Positions 47,936 through 57,078 of a DNA stretch of 64,000 bases are shown piece after piece (the first letter of the stretch is position 1; each line of letters opens with the position of its first letter). Source of the DNA: Bradyrhizobium barranii subsp. barranii (lineage in GTDB: Bacteria; Pseudomonadota; Alphaproteobacteria; Rhizobiales; Xanthobacteraceae). The position numbers were made by a program, and so were the translations under genes. Under the pieces are notes generated by a model, which did not search any database, was not told the origin of the DNA, and saw only the letters and a program-made list of their open reading frames with translations. Location: assembly GCF_017565645.3 (NCBI RefSeq), contig NZ_CP086136.1, forward strand, positions 4,509,501 through 4,573,500, written 5' to 3'.

Positions 47936-48193
47936 TCATTCTTCGCCCTCGACCTGCTCGGAAAGGGCCCTCATGTCCCGCAACAAAGACCTCAGCGCTC
48001 GCCGTTCGGCGACCCCCTCGGCGGAATAGCGGCCATGCTTCAGCGCGCGGCTATTGCCCTTGGGCGCGCCCGGCGCCTTGCCGCCGTGCATCCGGCAGCG
48101 CCCGTTCGGCATCGCGGGCGACTGGCAGGGCGTCCCAGCCCGCGTCCGGGCCCGGCAGCGTGGGCTCAGGTGCATGGCAAATTTGCTTTGCAT
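47936..48193 (-). CDS. HGGK-motif small island protein
   Basis: An 85-residue basic protein with the CRARTRAGTPCQSPAM zinc-like segment and RCRMHGGKAPGAPKGNSRAL, the HGGK signature common in phage and island-borne small proteins next to terminase-like genes. The ATG follows GGAGGA. Its first half overlaps the end of the next gene upstream in a different frame by about 140 bp, so both share DNA. Function unknown; the motif suggests DNA binding. Confidence 0.65.
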   Translation of the reverse strand: MQSKFAMHLSPRCRARTRAGTPCQSPAMPNGRCRMHGGKAPGAPKGNSRALKHGRYSAEGVAERRALRSLLRDMRALSEQVEGEE

Positions 48194-48734
48194 GGGGTTG
48201 TTCCTCCAAATTGCTGCGGACCCCACCCCCCGGTAGACTTGGCGAGGGGGTAACCATGCCGACGACCGCCTGACCGCCTGCATGAACGTGGACGTGCTCA
48301 ACCGTGACCTTTTGCTGGCCTTTACCGCGATGGCGGTTGAGGGCTTCGAGCAAGGCCGCGTAGGTGCGCGACAGCTTGTTGGCTTGGGCGAGGTTTTCCC
48401 GGCGTCCCTCGAACGTCTGTTCGCCGATCATGGCGCGCCGGTAGCATTCCATCGCGGCGTTGTGGGCGGCTATTAGCTGCGCCGCCATCATCCCTTCCAG
48501 CTCGTCCTTCGGCCCGATCCCGGAGAGCGCGGCAACGGTGGCGCTCAACTGCTTGTCGCGGTCATCCGGGCTTGAGTTTTTCACCCAGAGTGCCTGCATC
48601 GCCTGATTGGCGAGGACGTTGTTCCAGCGATCGGATTGCGAACCGCCGAGGTCTTTGAGTCTGCCCTTGCGATCGTCGGGATCGTCGGCGACCACGGTCT
48701 TCGACGACTTGGCAGTGGGCTTCGCGGCGCTCAT
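48051..48734 (-). CDS. Conserved island protein of unknown function (possibly terminase-like)
   Basis: A 227-residue protein. The central part, with AMQALWVKNSSPDDRDKQLS, MMAAQLIAAHNAAMECYRRA and LSRTYAALLEALNRHRGKGQ, then VTVEHVHVHAGGQAVVG, is a pattern I know from phage and plasmid-borne small proteins near mobilisation or packaging genes. The C-terminal 47 codons overlap the HGGK gene in another frame. Start overlaps the upstream stop (ATGA). Function cannot be assigned. Confidence 0.7.
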   Translation of the reverse strand: MSAAKPTAKSSKTVVADDPDDRKGRLKDLGGSQSDRWNNVLANQAMQALWVKNSSPDDRDKQLSATVAALSGIGPKDELEGMMAAQLIAAHNAAMECYRRAMIGEQTFEGRRENLAQANKLSRTYAALLEALNRHRGKGQQKVTVEHVHVHAGGQAVVGMVTPSPSLPGGGVRSNLEEQPHAKQICHAPEPTLPGPDAGWDALPVARDAERALPDARRQGAGRAQGQ

Positions 48735-49234
48735 GGCAATGTCCTCATGCAGATTCCAACGCTTGAAAGAGCGGCGACCGCCTCGACCTTCCGGCTCGCC
48801 AGCCAAGCGGGCCAGCAGCGCGAATGCAGCCAGGCATGGCCGGTCTGTTCGGTGCCGAACGGCAGCAGCTTGTCGTGGGCAAGGTGGCCTGCACCGCAGC
48901 CGAGGCAGCGGCCAGGCGGCGACCGGACTGGATTGCGGTTGAGCCACTCGGCGACGCAGCAGGCGAAGGCGCTGGCCTCGGCCGACCCGCGCGGCAGCCC
49001 GCCATCGAACTCGGCGATGCCCGCCCGTTCGTCGAACAAGGCCCGCCAGTCCTCACCCGACCAGCCGTCGCTGCCGGTGCGCAGCAGCTCGACCACGCCC
49101 GCCTTATGACGCACAAGCAGGTTCAGGACGGCCGCAGGTGGCGCGGCGTCGGCGTCCAGTAAGATGGCGTCACCTTCGATAACGATCCGAATCCCGGCAT
49201 CGCGCGCCGCCTTCAAGGCTTGAAGAGCACTCAC
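48731..49234 (-). CDS. Island protein with TubC-like N-terminal docking segment and Cys pairs
   Basis: A 167-residue protein with a GTG start overlapping the upstream TGA. Residues 1-55 (ALKAARDAGIRIVIEGDAIL, then LNLLVRHKAGVVELLR) resemble the TubC-type docking fold. The second half has CLGCGAGH and SRCWPAW, suggesting a zinc-binding site. It belongs to the overlapping operon with the primase and ATPase genes and may be part of that replication or DNA-processing module. Confidence 0.7.
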   Translation of the reverse strand: MSALQALKAARDAGIRIVIEGDAILLDADAAPPAAVLNLLVRHKAGVVELLRTGSDGWSGEDWRALFDERAGIAEFDGGLPRGSAEASAFACCVAEWLNRNPVRSPPGRCLGCGAGHLAHDKLLPFGTEQTGHAWLHSRCWPAWLASRKVEAVAALSSVGICMRTLP

Positions 49235-51186
49235 AGCCTTGCCCTCCAGCCCGTATTTTTTGGCGTGGATTGGCGGGGGTGCCTCGCGTCCGCACCGTCC
49301 GCAACGGTCTCGATGTTCGATCTCAGCGGGTTGGTGCACACCGGTGAGCCATTCCCGCCCGTTGAACCGTTCGCGAGACTGCTGACCGTCCGCAAGCCCG
49401 GCAATGCAAAGCCGTTGCCGGAATTGGGCTTCGGCTGACAGGCGGGCGGTGTGGACGATACGGACGGTTGAGCCCCTTCGGTTTCGGACGAAGCCGATTT
49501 GCCGGTCGTGGTGATGCGGATCATCCGTGTCCGTGCCCTTCCTTCCCGCTCGAAGCCAATGTCGATGCCGATCTTGCGCAGGAAGGTCGCTGCCCGGCGT
49601 AACCGGCCCGCAAGTGCCCGAGGGCTGTCGGGCCAAGTCTTCGATTTGGCGACCCGCTCGCCCACCAGTTCGGCAAGGGCGCCCAGAAGCGCCGAGGCGG
49701 TTCCCGTCCACTCCGGCCGCGTGGTCATGACGGCGCGCACGGCGGCGGCGATCGGATCGGCGTCGATCACCCCTTCCACCGCGTCGTCGCGGTTGCCGCA
49801 ATAGGCCGACCAGAAGGTGCCTTGAGGCCAGAGCGCGGTTTCGCAGGCCGTCGCCCACAGCGCGAAATCCGCCATGCGCGGCAGTTTGTCGAGTTTGGTG
49901 TGCGGCAACTCGGCCAGGCCCTTCGCCACCGCGTCGAGCAGCACCCCGAGGATGCGCGGGCGTTCGGCCTCGAACGCCGCCCATAACTCCTGTTCCGGGC
50001 GGCGCCGGTCCTCGGGGATCGGCTCCAGCGTGAGGAACACAGCGCGATCGGCCAGATCGGGCCTTGTGACGATATCCTCGATCCCGTTTAGGATCACCGG
50101 CCGGGCGGCGTCGAACAGCACTTCATCCTGGTCGGAATAGAGTTGCCGCACAGCAAATCCGCCGCCCGTGGCAAGACGGCAAAGCGTGTCCGATATCCAG
50201 GCCGGCAGGCCCGACACATTGTCGAAGGCGAGCACATGGCCGTTACTGGCAGCGATGAACAGGTCGCGATCCTCGCGCGGCAAGGCCCGTAATGGCGCGG
50301 TGTTCGGATCGAGCAGCGCCCGCAGAATCGCCGAGAAGGTCGACTTCGCCGAACCCTGTTCGCCCGAAAGCACAATCACCGGATAGGGACCGCGATTGCG
50401 CAGGCAGGCGAGTGCCCACGCGACCACCAGCACGAAGTCGACTTCGGTCTGCACGTTGAGGAAAGAGCGCAGGCTTGCGACCGAACCACCGCGCACCGGG
50501 ACCGGCATCGGCTTCATGCCGGAAGCGCGACGAAATCGGACGGGCGGGTTGTCAATGACGCGCCAGCCCGTGGCGTCGATCTCCACTGCCCGCCACGTTT
50601 CATCGCCGAGGTCGAGATAAAGCCGGCCGTCGAGCCCGCCGACGCGGATATGGACCGGCCGTTCCGGCGCATCGAAATGCGCCTTGGCCTCGATCACGTT
50701 CAGTGCCGATTGCAGTGCCTCCGAACTCGGCGCGCCGCCTGTTTCCTCGAAGAAGCGGCGGGCGAGCCAGCGGCGGAAGCCCTTGGCGCGGATCGGCCAG
50801 GTTTCGCGATGGCCGTTGATGTCGAGGTCGGCGAAACCAGCGCCGTCCGGAGTGTGGAACATCTCGGCGGTTTGCGCGAGGTCGATCAGGATATCGGCCT
50901 GCGTCGGCCCGCGTCCGCTTGGTGTCCCATTCTCCTCGGCGATGGCGTCATCGAGCGCCGTCACCCGGCATCCGGCTTTCTTCAGTTGCGCCCGCAGCGC
51001 TTCGAACGCGGCGCGGTTGTTTTGTCTGAGTGCCGCCAAGGCTTCCAACGCCTCGGGCATGAAGGGCGCGCCAGGATCGGCGGCCGTCTTTTCGGCCAAT
51101 CCCGCAAGCGGATCGGGCATTTCCTCGGCGCTGCCGATCGCGTCGGCGATCAGCTGATCGGGTTCAACGGTGGCGTCAGCGCTCAT
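49231..51186 (-). CDS. Phage/plasmid-type ATPase (SF3-helicase-like)
   Basis: A 651-residue protein. Around residue 265 lies VIVLSGEQGSAKSTFSAILR, a Walker A P-loop, followed by LFIAASNGHVLAFDNVSGLP (Walker B-like) and an arginine-finger region at TRPDLADRAVFLTL. The layout matches P4-alpha/D5-type helicases of mobile elements. The N-terminal 200 residues are a helical domain. Both ends overlap neighbours by 4 bp. With the adjacent toprim primase it probably forms the element's replication machinery. Confidence 0.85.
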   Translation of the reverse strand: MSADATVEPDQLIADAIGSAEEMPDPLAGLAEKTAADPGAPFMPEALEALAALRQNNRAAFEALRAQLKKAGCRVTALDDAIAEENGTPSGRGPTQADILIDLAQTAEMFHTPDGAGFADLDINGHRETWPIRAKGFRRWLARRFFEETGGAPSSEALQSALNVIEAKAHFDAPERPVHIRVGGLDGRLYLDLGDETWRAVEIDATGWRVIDNPPVRFRRASGMKPMPVPVRGGSVASLRSFLNVQTEVDFVLVVAWALACLRNRGPYPVIVLSGEQGSAKSTFSAILRALLDPNTAPLRALPREDRDLFIAASNGHVLAFDNVSGLPAWISDTLCRLATGGGFAVRQLYSDQDEVLFDAARPVILNGIEDIVTRPDLADRAVFLTLEPIPEDRRRPEQELWAAFEAERPRILGVLLDAVAKGLAELPHTKLDKLPRMADFALWATACETALWPQGTFWSAYCGNRDDAVEGVIDADPIAAAVRAVMTTRPEWTGTASALLGALAELVGERVAKSKTWPDSPRALAGRLRRAATFLRKIGIDIGFEREGRARTRMIRITTTGKSASSETEGAQPSVSSTPPACQPKPNSGNGFALPGLRTVSSLANGSTGGNGSPVCTNPLRSNIETVADGADARHPRQSTPKNTGWRARL

Positions 51187-52079
51187 CGCACGCCCTCCGT
51201 GACGGCCGATGCGCGTGCCTTGAGCAGATCGTTGAAATCCATGCCTTGCGGCGGGCGGGCGATCCGAACGCGGCGTCCGTCCCGTTTCCAGCGCCGGGCA
51301 CAATCCCGCGCGGCTGCTTCGCCGGGTTCGTCGCCATCGGCGAGCACAATCACGTCGCGAACGTCGCGCGGCAGATCGAGCGACCGAAGGCCCGAGGTTG
51401 AAAGCGCCGCCCAGGCGGCGTTTCCCGTCGCCTGCATGGCCGCAAGGCAGGTCTCGATCCCTTCGCCGACCATCAGCACGTCGCCGGGCGCGCCCAGACG
51501 TACGACGCAGCCGCGACAAGGCCCGAGCATCATCTTCGCCGGATTGACCGGTGCTTTGCCGCCGCCGTCACCGGCGAGAAAGGTGCGGTGAACGGCGATT
51601 GGCGATCCGGTGCCGCCGAGCGTCACCAGCGCCACCATCGCGGGCCAGACGCCGCCCGAGGGGTGTTTCAAGCGGGCGTGGAAGCGCAGGGCCGGCCAAG
51701 CCGGAACGTTGAGCCCGCGCGAGCGCAGATAAGCTTCAACGGGTGTTCCCTCGACCCCGCGCGACGCCTGCCAAATCGCCAGTGCCGCCTCCGTGCGCGC
51801 CTTCGCATCAAGATCGGGTTCAGCGGCAATGCGAGTGCGGCGCTTATGGGCAAAGCGACCAGCACTCTTGCTCGTTGCATCCCATAGACCGCGATCAACA
51901 AGGGCGGTGATCACGTCGCGCTGCTCGCAGCCGGCATGGCAGCGGACGAGCACCTTGCCGTCCTTGCCCGAACTGATCGAAAGGCTCGGCGCGCGATCGT
52001 CATGCGCCGGGCAGCGGGCCATCCATGTTGCGCCCGCGCGGTGTCCGCCGAGCGCCTTGGCGATGGTTTCAGCGGTCAT
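51183..52079 (-). CDS. Toprim-domain DNA primase-like protein
   Basis: A 298-residue protein with a CHC2-type zinc site (ARCPAHDDRAPSLSI and CHAGCEQRDVI) and a toprim fold from about residue 195 (MVGEGIETCLAAMQA) with the acidic pair in IVLADGDEPGEAAARDCA. It would synthesise primers for element replication, working with the SF3-like ATPase encoded directly downstream with a 4-bp overlap. The start at ATG 52079 leaves a 10-bp overlap with the small gene upstream. Confidence 0.88.
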   Translation of the reverse strand: MTAETIAKALGGHRAGATWMARCPAHDDRAPSLSISSGKDGKVLVRCHAGCEQRDVITALVDRGLWDATSKSAGRFAHKRRTRIAAEPDLDAKARTEAALAIWQASRGVEGTPVEAYLRSRGLNVPAWPALRFHARLKHPSGGVWPAMVALVTLGGTGSPIAVHRTFLAGDGGGKAPVNPAKMMLGPCRGCVVRLGAPGDVLMVGEGIETCLAAMQATGNAAWAALSTSGLRSLDLPRDVRDVIVLADGDEPGEAAARDCARRWKRDGRRVRIARPPQGMDFNDLLKARASAVTEGVR

Positions 52080-52311
52080 GGCGCACCTCGCCCTCTGTCT
52101 GCTTGGCGGGCGCAGCGGCGTCATTGGCGGCGGCAAGCCTTTCGGCTCGCGACCATTCGGCGAGCACACCGAAGAATCCGGTAACGTTGTGCATGATCTG
52201 GCGGGCGTCCTCGTCGGTGAGGTCCCGCCCGAGGCGCGGTTGCCAGAATTGCCCGGTGCGGGCGATCTGCTTCCCCGCGTCATTGTCGTTTGCAGCGTCG
52301 AGACGTTTCAT
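52069..52311 (-). CDS. Small conserved island protein
   Basis: An 80-residue protein with the segment LTDEDARQIMHNVTGFFGVLAEW, which I recognise from small proteins recurring in alphaproteobacterial islands. It overlaps the primase start by 11 bp, consistent with translational coupling. The ATG at 52311 is preferred; an upstream in-frame ATG at 52323 adds four residues. Function unknown. Confidence 0.6.
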   Translation of the reverse strand: MKRLDAANDNDAGKQIARTGQFWQPRLGRDLTDEDARQIMHNVTGFFGVLAEWSRAERLAAANDAAAPAKQTEGEVRHDR

Positions 52312-52446
52312 CGAAGACCTCACGGGCGGTTTTGCCGCTCCGTGCTCCTGGCCTCCGGTCTCGGAATCCCACCGATGACTCTGGACCTTGACCTAATTTG
52401 CATCTTTGGCGTCCCCATCGCAGGGATCGCCGCCTTAGGTGCCGCA

Positions 52447-52665
52447 TCAGCGCGGCAGTTCTTCCTCGGGGATGGTGAACTTGTGCGACTTGCCGGCGCG
52501 GATCACGAGTTGGCGCTTCCCGCCGTTTCCAATCTCGCAGGCGATGGAACAGTCGAAGAAACCGTGGCGCAGCCCATCCACCACGACCTCTTCGATACGC
52601 GCGAGCGCTTCGGCGATCTGGCCGCGATGCGCGCGAGTAACAGGGGAAACCGGAGCATCACGCAT
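52447..52665 (-). CDS. Small conserved island protein
   Basis: A 72-residue protein with VVVDGLRHGFFDCSIACEIG and RQLVIRAGKSHKFTIPEEEL, a two-part pattern recurring with primase modules. It overlaps the next upstream gene by 8 bp. No enzymatic motif; a DNA-binding adaptor is conceivable but unsupported. Confidence 0.6.
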   Translation of the reverse strand: MRDAPVSPVTRAHRGQIAEALARIEEVVVDGLRHGFFDCSIACEIGNGGKRQLVIRAGKSHKFTIPEEELPR

Positions 52666-52924
52666 TGTGCAGCAGAGCCTTCATATCTTTGATGGTTGCG
52701 GAGAACGCCAGCGGCGGGATCGCCACGCCCTGGCCGTAAAAGGCCAGCACGTCGTCCCGGCGCGTGGGACGATCACGGAAGACGAAAACTTTGCGCCGGC
52801 CTTCGGGGCGAAGGTCAATGAGGTCGTAGCCCGTGCAGCGCAGAAAGCATGCGAGATAGAAATCGCGCGTCTCGAACGGCGCTTCGTCGCCCGCCAAACC
52901 GCTGTTTTCCTGTCCAGTTGACAC
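52658..52924 (-). CDS. DUF5659-like small protein
   Basis: An 88-residue protein with RDFYLACFLRCTGYDLIDL and KVFVFRDRPTRRDDVLAFY, resembling the DUF5659 family found in island-borne gene clusters. It starts 25 bp after the end of the ImmA-like gene. Function unknown. Confidence 0.6.
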   Translation of the reverse strand: MSTGQENSGLAGDEAPFETRDFYLACFLRCTGYDLIDLRPEGRRKVFVFRDRPTRRDDVLAFYGQGVAIPPLAFSATIKDMKALLHNA

Positions 52925-52949
52925 TTTACGTTCTCCTTAAAAAAAAGAC

Positions 52950-53725
52950 CTATCCGCCGCCGGCAAGAATGCGCTGAAGCGGCACCTCGCGATGGAGCAG
53001 GCCGAGCTTTTCCAGCCGGATGCGCATCGCGATCGGCGAGACCAGGAACTGCTCGGCCAGCGGACGGGCGATGCGGTCCAGCACATTCTCGTCAGTCTCG
53101 GAGCAGTCGTGATCCCCGATCTGGCAGTCGACGCGCGGGACCTCGACGAAGGGATGGTTGATGGGGGTTCGCGGTTGCAGGACGCGCGGCTTGCGATCAG
53201 GAACATCTCGTCCCATGCAGCCATGACCAGCTTGCGCGGCATCAGCAGACACGACGCATAGAAATCCGCCTGCCACTCGATGGGTTCTTTCGCCTGGCTC
53301 GAACGGCAGACGACCGAGGGCGGGGCTGGCTCGTTGAACAAGGAGACCTGTGCTGGGTCCTTGGCGAACAGGTGACGGTGCAGCCGCCAATGCCCGCCGC
53401 CCTCGTGCGCCAGCGTGAAGCGATAGCGGCCTTCCATCGACGGGTTCTCCTCCGGGTCGAGGCTCTCGTCGATGACGATGCGGCGCTCATCGAAGAACAT
53501 CGCACCGAGGATGTCGGGATCGCGACCGAGGCCGGAGCGCGGATGGTTGAGCAGCCGGTGCATGTCGTCAAATTCGATGCCAAGCTTCAGGTGCTTTTCG
53601 ACGATATCCTCGATCGGGACCTGACGTGTGATGACGACGCCACGAGCTTGCTGGTATTCGGCCAGTAGCGCCGCAGCGTCGCGCTCGATCCGCTGCTCGT
53701 CGAGGTAGGGCACTTTCTTCGGCAT
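52950..53725 (-). pseudogene. ImmA/IrrE-family metallopeptidase, single frameshift
   Basis: An ImmA/IrrE (DUF955) peptidase that would cleave a phage-type repressor. The zinc region is FTLAHEGGGHWRLHRHLF; the usual HExxH is one residue longer here (HEGGGH). EWQADFYASCLLMPRKLVM follows, with the later metal ligand. Near 53200 a base is missing, so WDEMF must join PDRKPRVLQPRTP; the second frame then runs to RILAGGG. Its partner is the Xre gene upstream, 48 bp away. Could be an assembly error; if real, the peptidase is dead. Confidence 0.8.
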
Positions 53726-53773
53726 TAGGTCGTCATCCTTTATCTGCATCATCGAAGCCGTGGTTTACCGCAA

Positions 53774-54124
53774 TCAGTCTTTTGCCTTCTGTGCCTGCCG
53801 GGCCAGCCGGGTGATGTCGTCGGCCGTCAGACCCTTGGTGGTACGCAGGAGCGCCGCCAATTCAACGGGATGGCGCTTGATGATGTCCGAGATGTCGGTG
53901 GACACACGCCCGGCACGTGCCAGCAGGTCGTCGGCATCGCACTGGATGATCTTGGCGATTGCCTTCACCTTGTCTTCAGCCGGCGGTGGGAACTCATCCC
54001 GTTCGACTTTCGACAGGTAGGTCGGGCTGACCCCGATCATCTTCGCCATCTCGCGCAAACCGATATCCTTGCCTTCTCTCTCTCTGCGGATGAACGCCCC
54101 GAACTTGTCCTTTGCACTGGTCAT
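53774..54124 (-). CDS. Xre-family HTH regulator
   Basis: A 116-residue repressor. The HTH occupies about residues 8-62 (FIRREREGKDIGLREMAKMI, then GVSPTYLSKVERDEFPPP). The C-terminal third is a helical oligomerisation segment (DISDIIKRHPVELAALLRTT). The pair Xre-ImmA is a standard element-control switch: the peptidase relieves repression after damage or a signal. A palindrome-like site sits just upstream of this gene and resembles the one at the recombinase promoter, so the same protein may control both. Confidence 0.85.
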   Translation of the reverse strand: MTSAKDKFGAFIRREREGKDIGLREMAKMIGVSPTYLSKVERDEFPPPAEDKVKAIAKIIQCDADDLLARAGRVSTDISDIIKRHPVELAALLRTTKGLTADDITRLARQAQKAKD

Positions 54125-54438
54125 TGCTACTCACTCCCGTCTTCTGTTTAGGTGTCACTATACAACCGATTCGCCGCGAAACGTCAACTGTTTGCTAAAC
54201 ACTGATCGGCTGATGTCGGGGTGGCGATCCGCATCTCCCAGATTTTCTCGAGGACGCGTTGGAACTCTAGACTCTATTTCAGCTCTCGGCGGGGCCGTCT
54301 GCCGCTACGCACAGTCACAAGCGCCACGCGCCTTCCTGCTCCGATTCGCATTCAATCGTCGCTTGTCTTGTGCTAATATCAAAACCGACAAGGCTACTTC
54401 CCGTGAACCAAGTACCGCATGATTACGCGGAAAAATTT
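54125..54438. other. Divergent control region between Xre and the TPR gene
   Basis: About 310 bp without a gene. It holds the Xre-side operator candidate at 54146-54163 and a short GTTTGCTAAAC palindrome near 54187-54197. The TPR start is ill-defined; in-frame codons upstream of 54439 have no good ribosome site. Confidence 0.5.
54146..54163. promoter_or_regulatory. Operator candidate of the Xre regulator
   Basis: GTTTAGGTGTCACTATAC matches 13 of 18 positions of the perfect palindrome at 40342-40359, with the outer arms best conserved. It lies 22 bp upstream of the Xre start, a typical autoregulation position. Confidence 0.45.
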
Positions 54439-55318
54439 ATGTCATTCCAGGCAAGGGTAGTCGTTGCTGTGAATGGTGGAAGACAGGGGCGTCCCGCAGT
54501 CGCCGCGCTGGTTTCAATGATTTTGCTTTTTTCTGCCCACGCTCATTCGCAGGATAATAGTGCGTCTGACTGGCAGGCACTTAATGCCGAATCGCTCAAC
54601 TCATTTCGATCGGGAGATTTTGCGCGGAGTTCTATCCTGGGTGAGCAAGCTCTTGCCGCCGCGCGAGGAAGTTTCGGAAATTCGGACCCTCGTACAGCAA
54701 TAAGCCTCAACAACCTCGCAGCTCTCTACCGTAACCAGGGCCGTTATGCGGAAAGCGAGGCGCTACTGAGGGAGGCACTGAACGTGCGCCGAAGCATGCT
54801 CGGGGCGCTTCATCCTGACACGCTTGCAAGCCTCAGCAATCTTGCTGTCCTCTATCAAGCTCAGGGCCGCTACGCGGAAGCCGAGGTGCTGCTCAAGGAG
54901 GCGCTGGAGGGCAGCCGCGCAACGCTCGGGCCGCGCCACCCCGCCACCCTCGCAACCCTCAGCAATCTTGCTGTCCTCTATCAAGCTCAGGGCCGCTACG
55001 CGGAAGCCGAGGTGGTGCTCAAGGAGGCGCTGGAGGGTAACCGCGCAACGCTCGGGCCCCGTCATCCTGACACCCTCACAAGCCTCAACAACCTCGCGGC
55101 CCTTTACCAGGCCCAGGGCCGCTACACGGAAGCCGAGCCGCTGCTCCAGCAGGCGGTAACACTGCGCCGGGAGGTGCTCGGGCCGCATCAGCCCGCCACC
55201 CTCACAAGCCTCAACAACCTCGCGACCCTTTACAAGGCCCAGGGCCGCTTCACGGAAGCCGAGCCGCTGCTCCAGCAGGCGGTAACACTGCGCCAGGAAG
55301 TGCTCGGGCCGCGCCACC

Positions 55319-56717
55319 GAGCTATGGCGGAATCTGGGTGATGACGGTGTGAGGAAGGCGGCGTATCGAGGCGGGTGACGAGCCTGCCAGAACCTCTCGA
55401 GGAGAGCGATACGCCATGACCGAGACTACCAATGTTCTTGCTTTCCGTCAGCCGTCCGCGGTTGATGATCCACTGACCGATATCGTTCGAGCCGGCGCGC
55501 GGGACCTGCTTGCCAGGGCGATCGAGATCGAGGTTGGCGCGTTTCTGGCCAGCAAGGCCAATCTGACGCTGCCCGACGGTCGAGCGCGCCTGGTCCGACA
55601 TGGGCACGGTCCGGTGCGCGAGATTGCGACCGGCATCGGTCCGGTGGAGGTCGCTCGTCCCAAGGTCCGCGACCGCGGAGCGAGCGGGCCAGGCGACCGC
55701 CTCCGCTTCAGTTCGGCAATCCTGCCGCTATGGGCGCGGCGGACGAAGAGCCTGGATGCCTTGATCCCGGTCCTCTATTTGCGCGGCATCTCGACCGGCG
55801 ACTTCCAGGAGGCGCTCTCGGCGCTGCTCGGCAAGGATGCGCCGAACCTGTCGCCTTCGGTGATCGCCGGCCTGAAGGCCGATTGGCAGGTCGAGTACGA
55901 ACGCTGGCAGAGACGCGATCTGTCGGCGCGTCGCTATGTCTACATCTGGGCCGATGGCGTGTACCTGCAGGCCCGCATGGAAGATCACAGCGAATGCATG
56001 CTGGTGCTGATTGGCACCACGCCGGAAGGCAAGAAGGAGCTGATCGGCTTCCAGGTCGGCGTGCGCGAGAGCGCGCAGAGCTGGCGCGAACTCCTGATCG
56101 ACCTGCGGCAACGCGGGTTACGGATTGCCCCGCAACTCGCCATCGGCGACGGCGCCCTCGGCTTCTGGAAGGCACTGGACGAGGCCTTTCCCGGCACGCG
56201 GCACCAACGATGCTGGTGCCATAAAGTGAGCAACGTACTCGACAAGGTCGCCAAATCCGTGCAGGGCCCCATGAAGAACGACCTGCGGAACATCTATCTG
56301 GCCCCACACCGGGCCGAAGCTGAAACCGCGATCGACGTCTTCGTCGAGAAATACCACGTCAAATACGGACGTGCGGTGGAGTGCCTGATCAAGGATCGCC
56401 ATGCGCTGCTCGCCTTCTTCGACTTCCCTGCTGAGCACTGGATCCACCTACGCAGCTCGAACCCGATCGAGAGCGTCTTCGCCACGGTGCGCCACCGAAC
56501 GGTGCGGACCAAGGGATCGCTGTCGCAACAAACTGCGAAGCTGATGGTGTTCAAGCTCATCGACGCCGCATCGAAGACCTGGCGGCGATTGAAGAGCACG
56601 AACCAGTTGCCGAAAGTCATCGCCGGTGTAAAGTTCATCGACGGAATCGAAGTCATTCCGAACACTGAAAGCCACGCCGCCTGATCAGGCCGCGTCACCC
56701 AAAATCAGCCATAGCTC
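55319..56717 (+). mobile_element. IS256-family insertion sequence inside the TPR gene
   Basis: A 1399-bp element. Left end GAGCTATGGCGGAATCTGGG and right end (reverse complement) GAGCTATGGCTGATTTTGGG form imperfect terminal inverted repeats. A 9-bp target duplication, CGCGCCACC, flanks it at 55310-55318 and 56718-56726. Deleting the element plus one duplicate restores the TPR frame without change, so the insertion is recent. Confidence 0.95.
55416..56684 (+). CDS. IS256-family transposase
   Basis: A 422-residue transposase, intact from ATG to stop, with the DDE triad spread over IWADGVYLQARMEDHSE, AIGDGALGFWKALDEAFPG and RSSNPIESVFATVRHRT, plus the family zinc-like RCWCHK segment. It would cut and paste or copy the element at 8-9-bp duplications. 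The coding sequence fills most of the insertion and is transcribed in the same direction as the disrupted TPR gene. Confidence 0.95.
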   Translation: MTETTNVLAFRQPSAVDDPLTDIVRAGARDLLARAIEIEVGAFLASKANLTLPDGRARLVRHGHGPVREIATGIGPVEVARPKVRDRGASGPGDRLRFSSAILPLWARRTKSLDALIPVLYLRGISTGDFQEALSALLGKDAPNLSPSVIAGLKADWQVEYERWQRRDLSARRYVYIWADGVYLQARMEDHSECMLVLIGTTPEGKKELIGFQVGVRESAQSWRELLIDLRQRGLRIAPQLAIGDGALGFWKALDEAFPGTRHQRCWCHKVSNVLDKVAKSVQGPMKNDLRNIYLAPHRAEAETAIDVFVEKYHVKYGRAVECLIKDRHALLAFFDFPAEHWIHLRSSNPIESVFATVRHRTVRTKGSLSQQTAKLMVFKLIDAASKTWRRLKSTNQLPKVIAGVKFIDGIEVIPNTESHAA

Positions 56718-57078
56718 CGCGCCACCCCGCCACCCTCACAAGCCTCAACAACCTCGCGGCCCTTTACCAGGCCCAGGGCCGCTACGCCGAGGCCGAGCCG
56801 CTGCTCCAGCAGGCGGTAAGCGCCAGCCGGGAGGTGCTCGGGCCGCGCCACCCCGCCACCCTCACAAGCCTCAACAACCTCGCGACCCTTTACCAAGCCC
56901 AGGGCCGCTACGCGGAGGCCGAGCCACTGCTCCAGCAGGTGCTAAGCGCCAGCCGGGAGGTACTTGGTGCGCGTCACCCAGACACCGTCGCTACAATACA
57001 AGCTTTAGCCTCACTCTATCGGGCAGAGGGTCGGAACGCAGAAGCAGAGTCCTTACTCAAGGACGGGAACCCGCCTAA

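Noticed and set aside
54700..55310. Possible CRISPR array from short repeats in this region
   Set aside because: Repeats are 126 bp, in frame and code for TPR units; there are no spacers.
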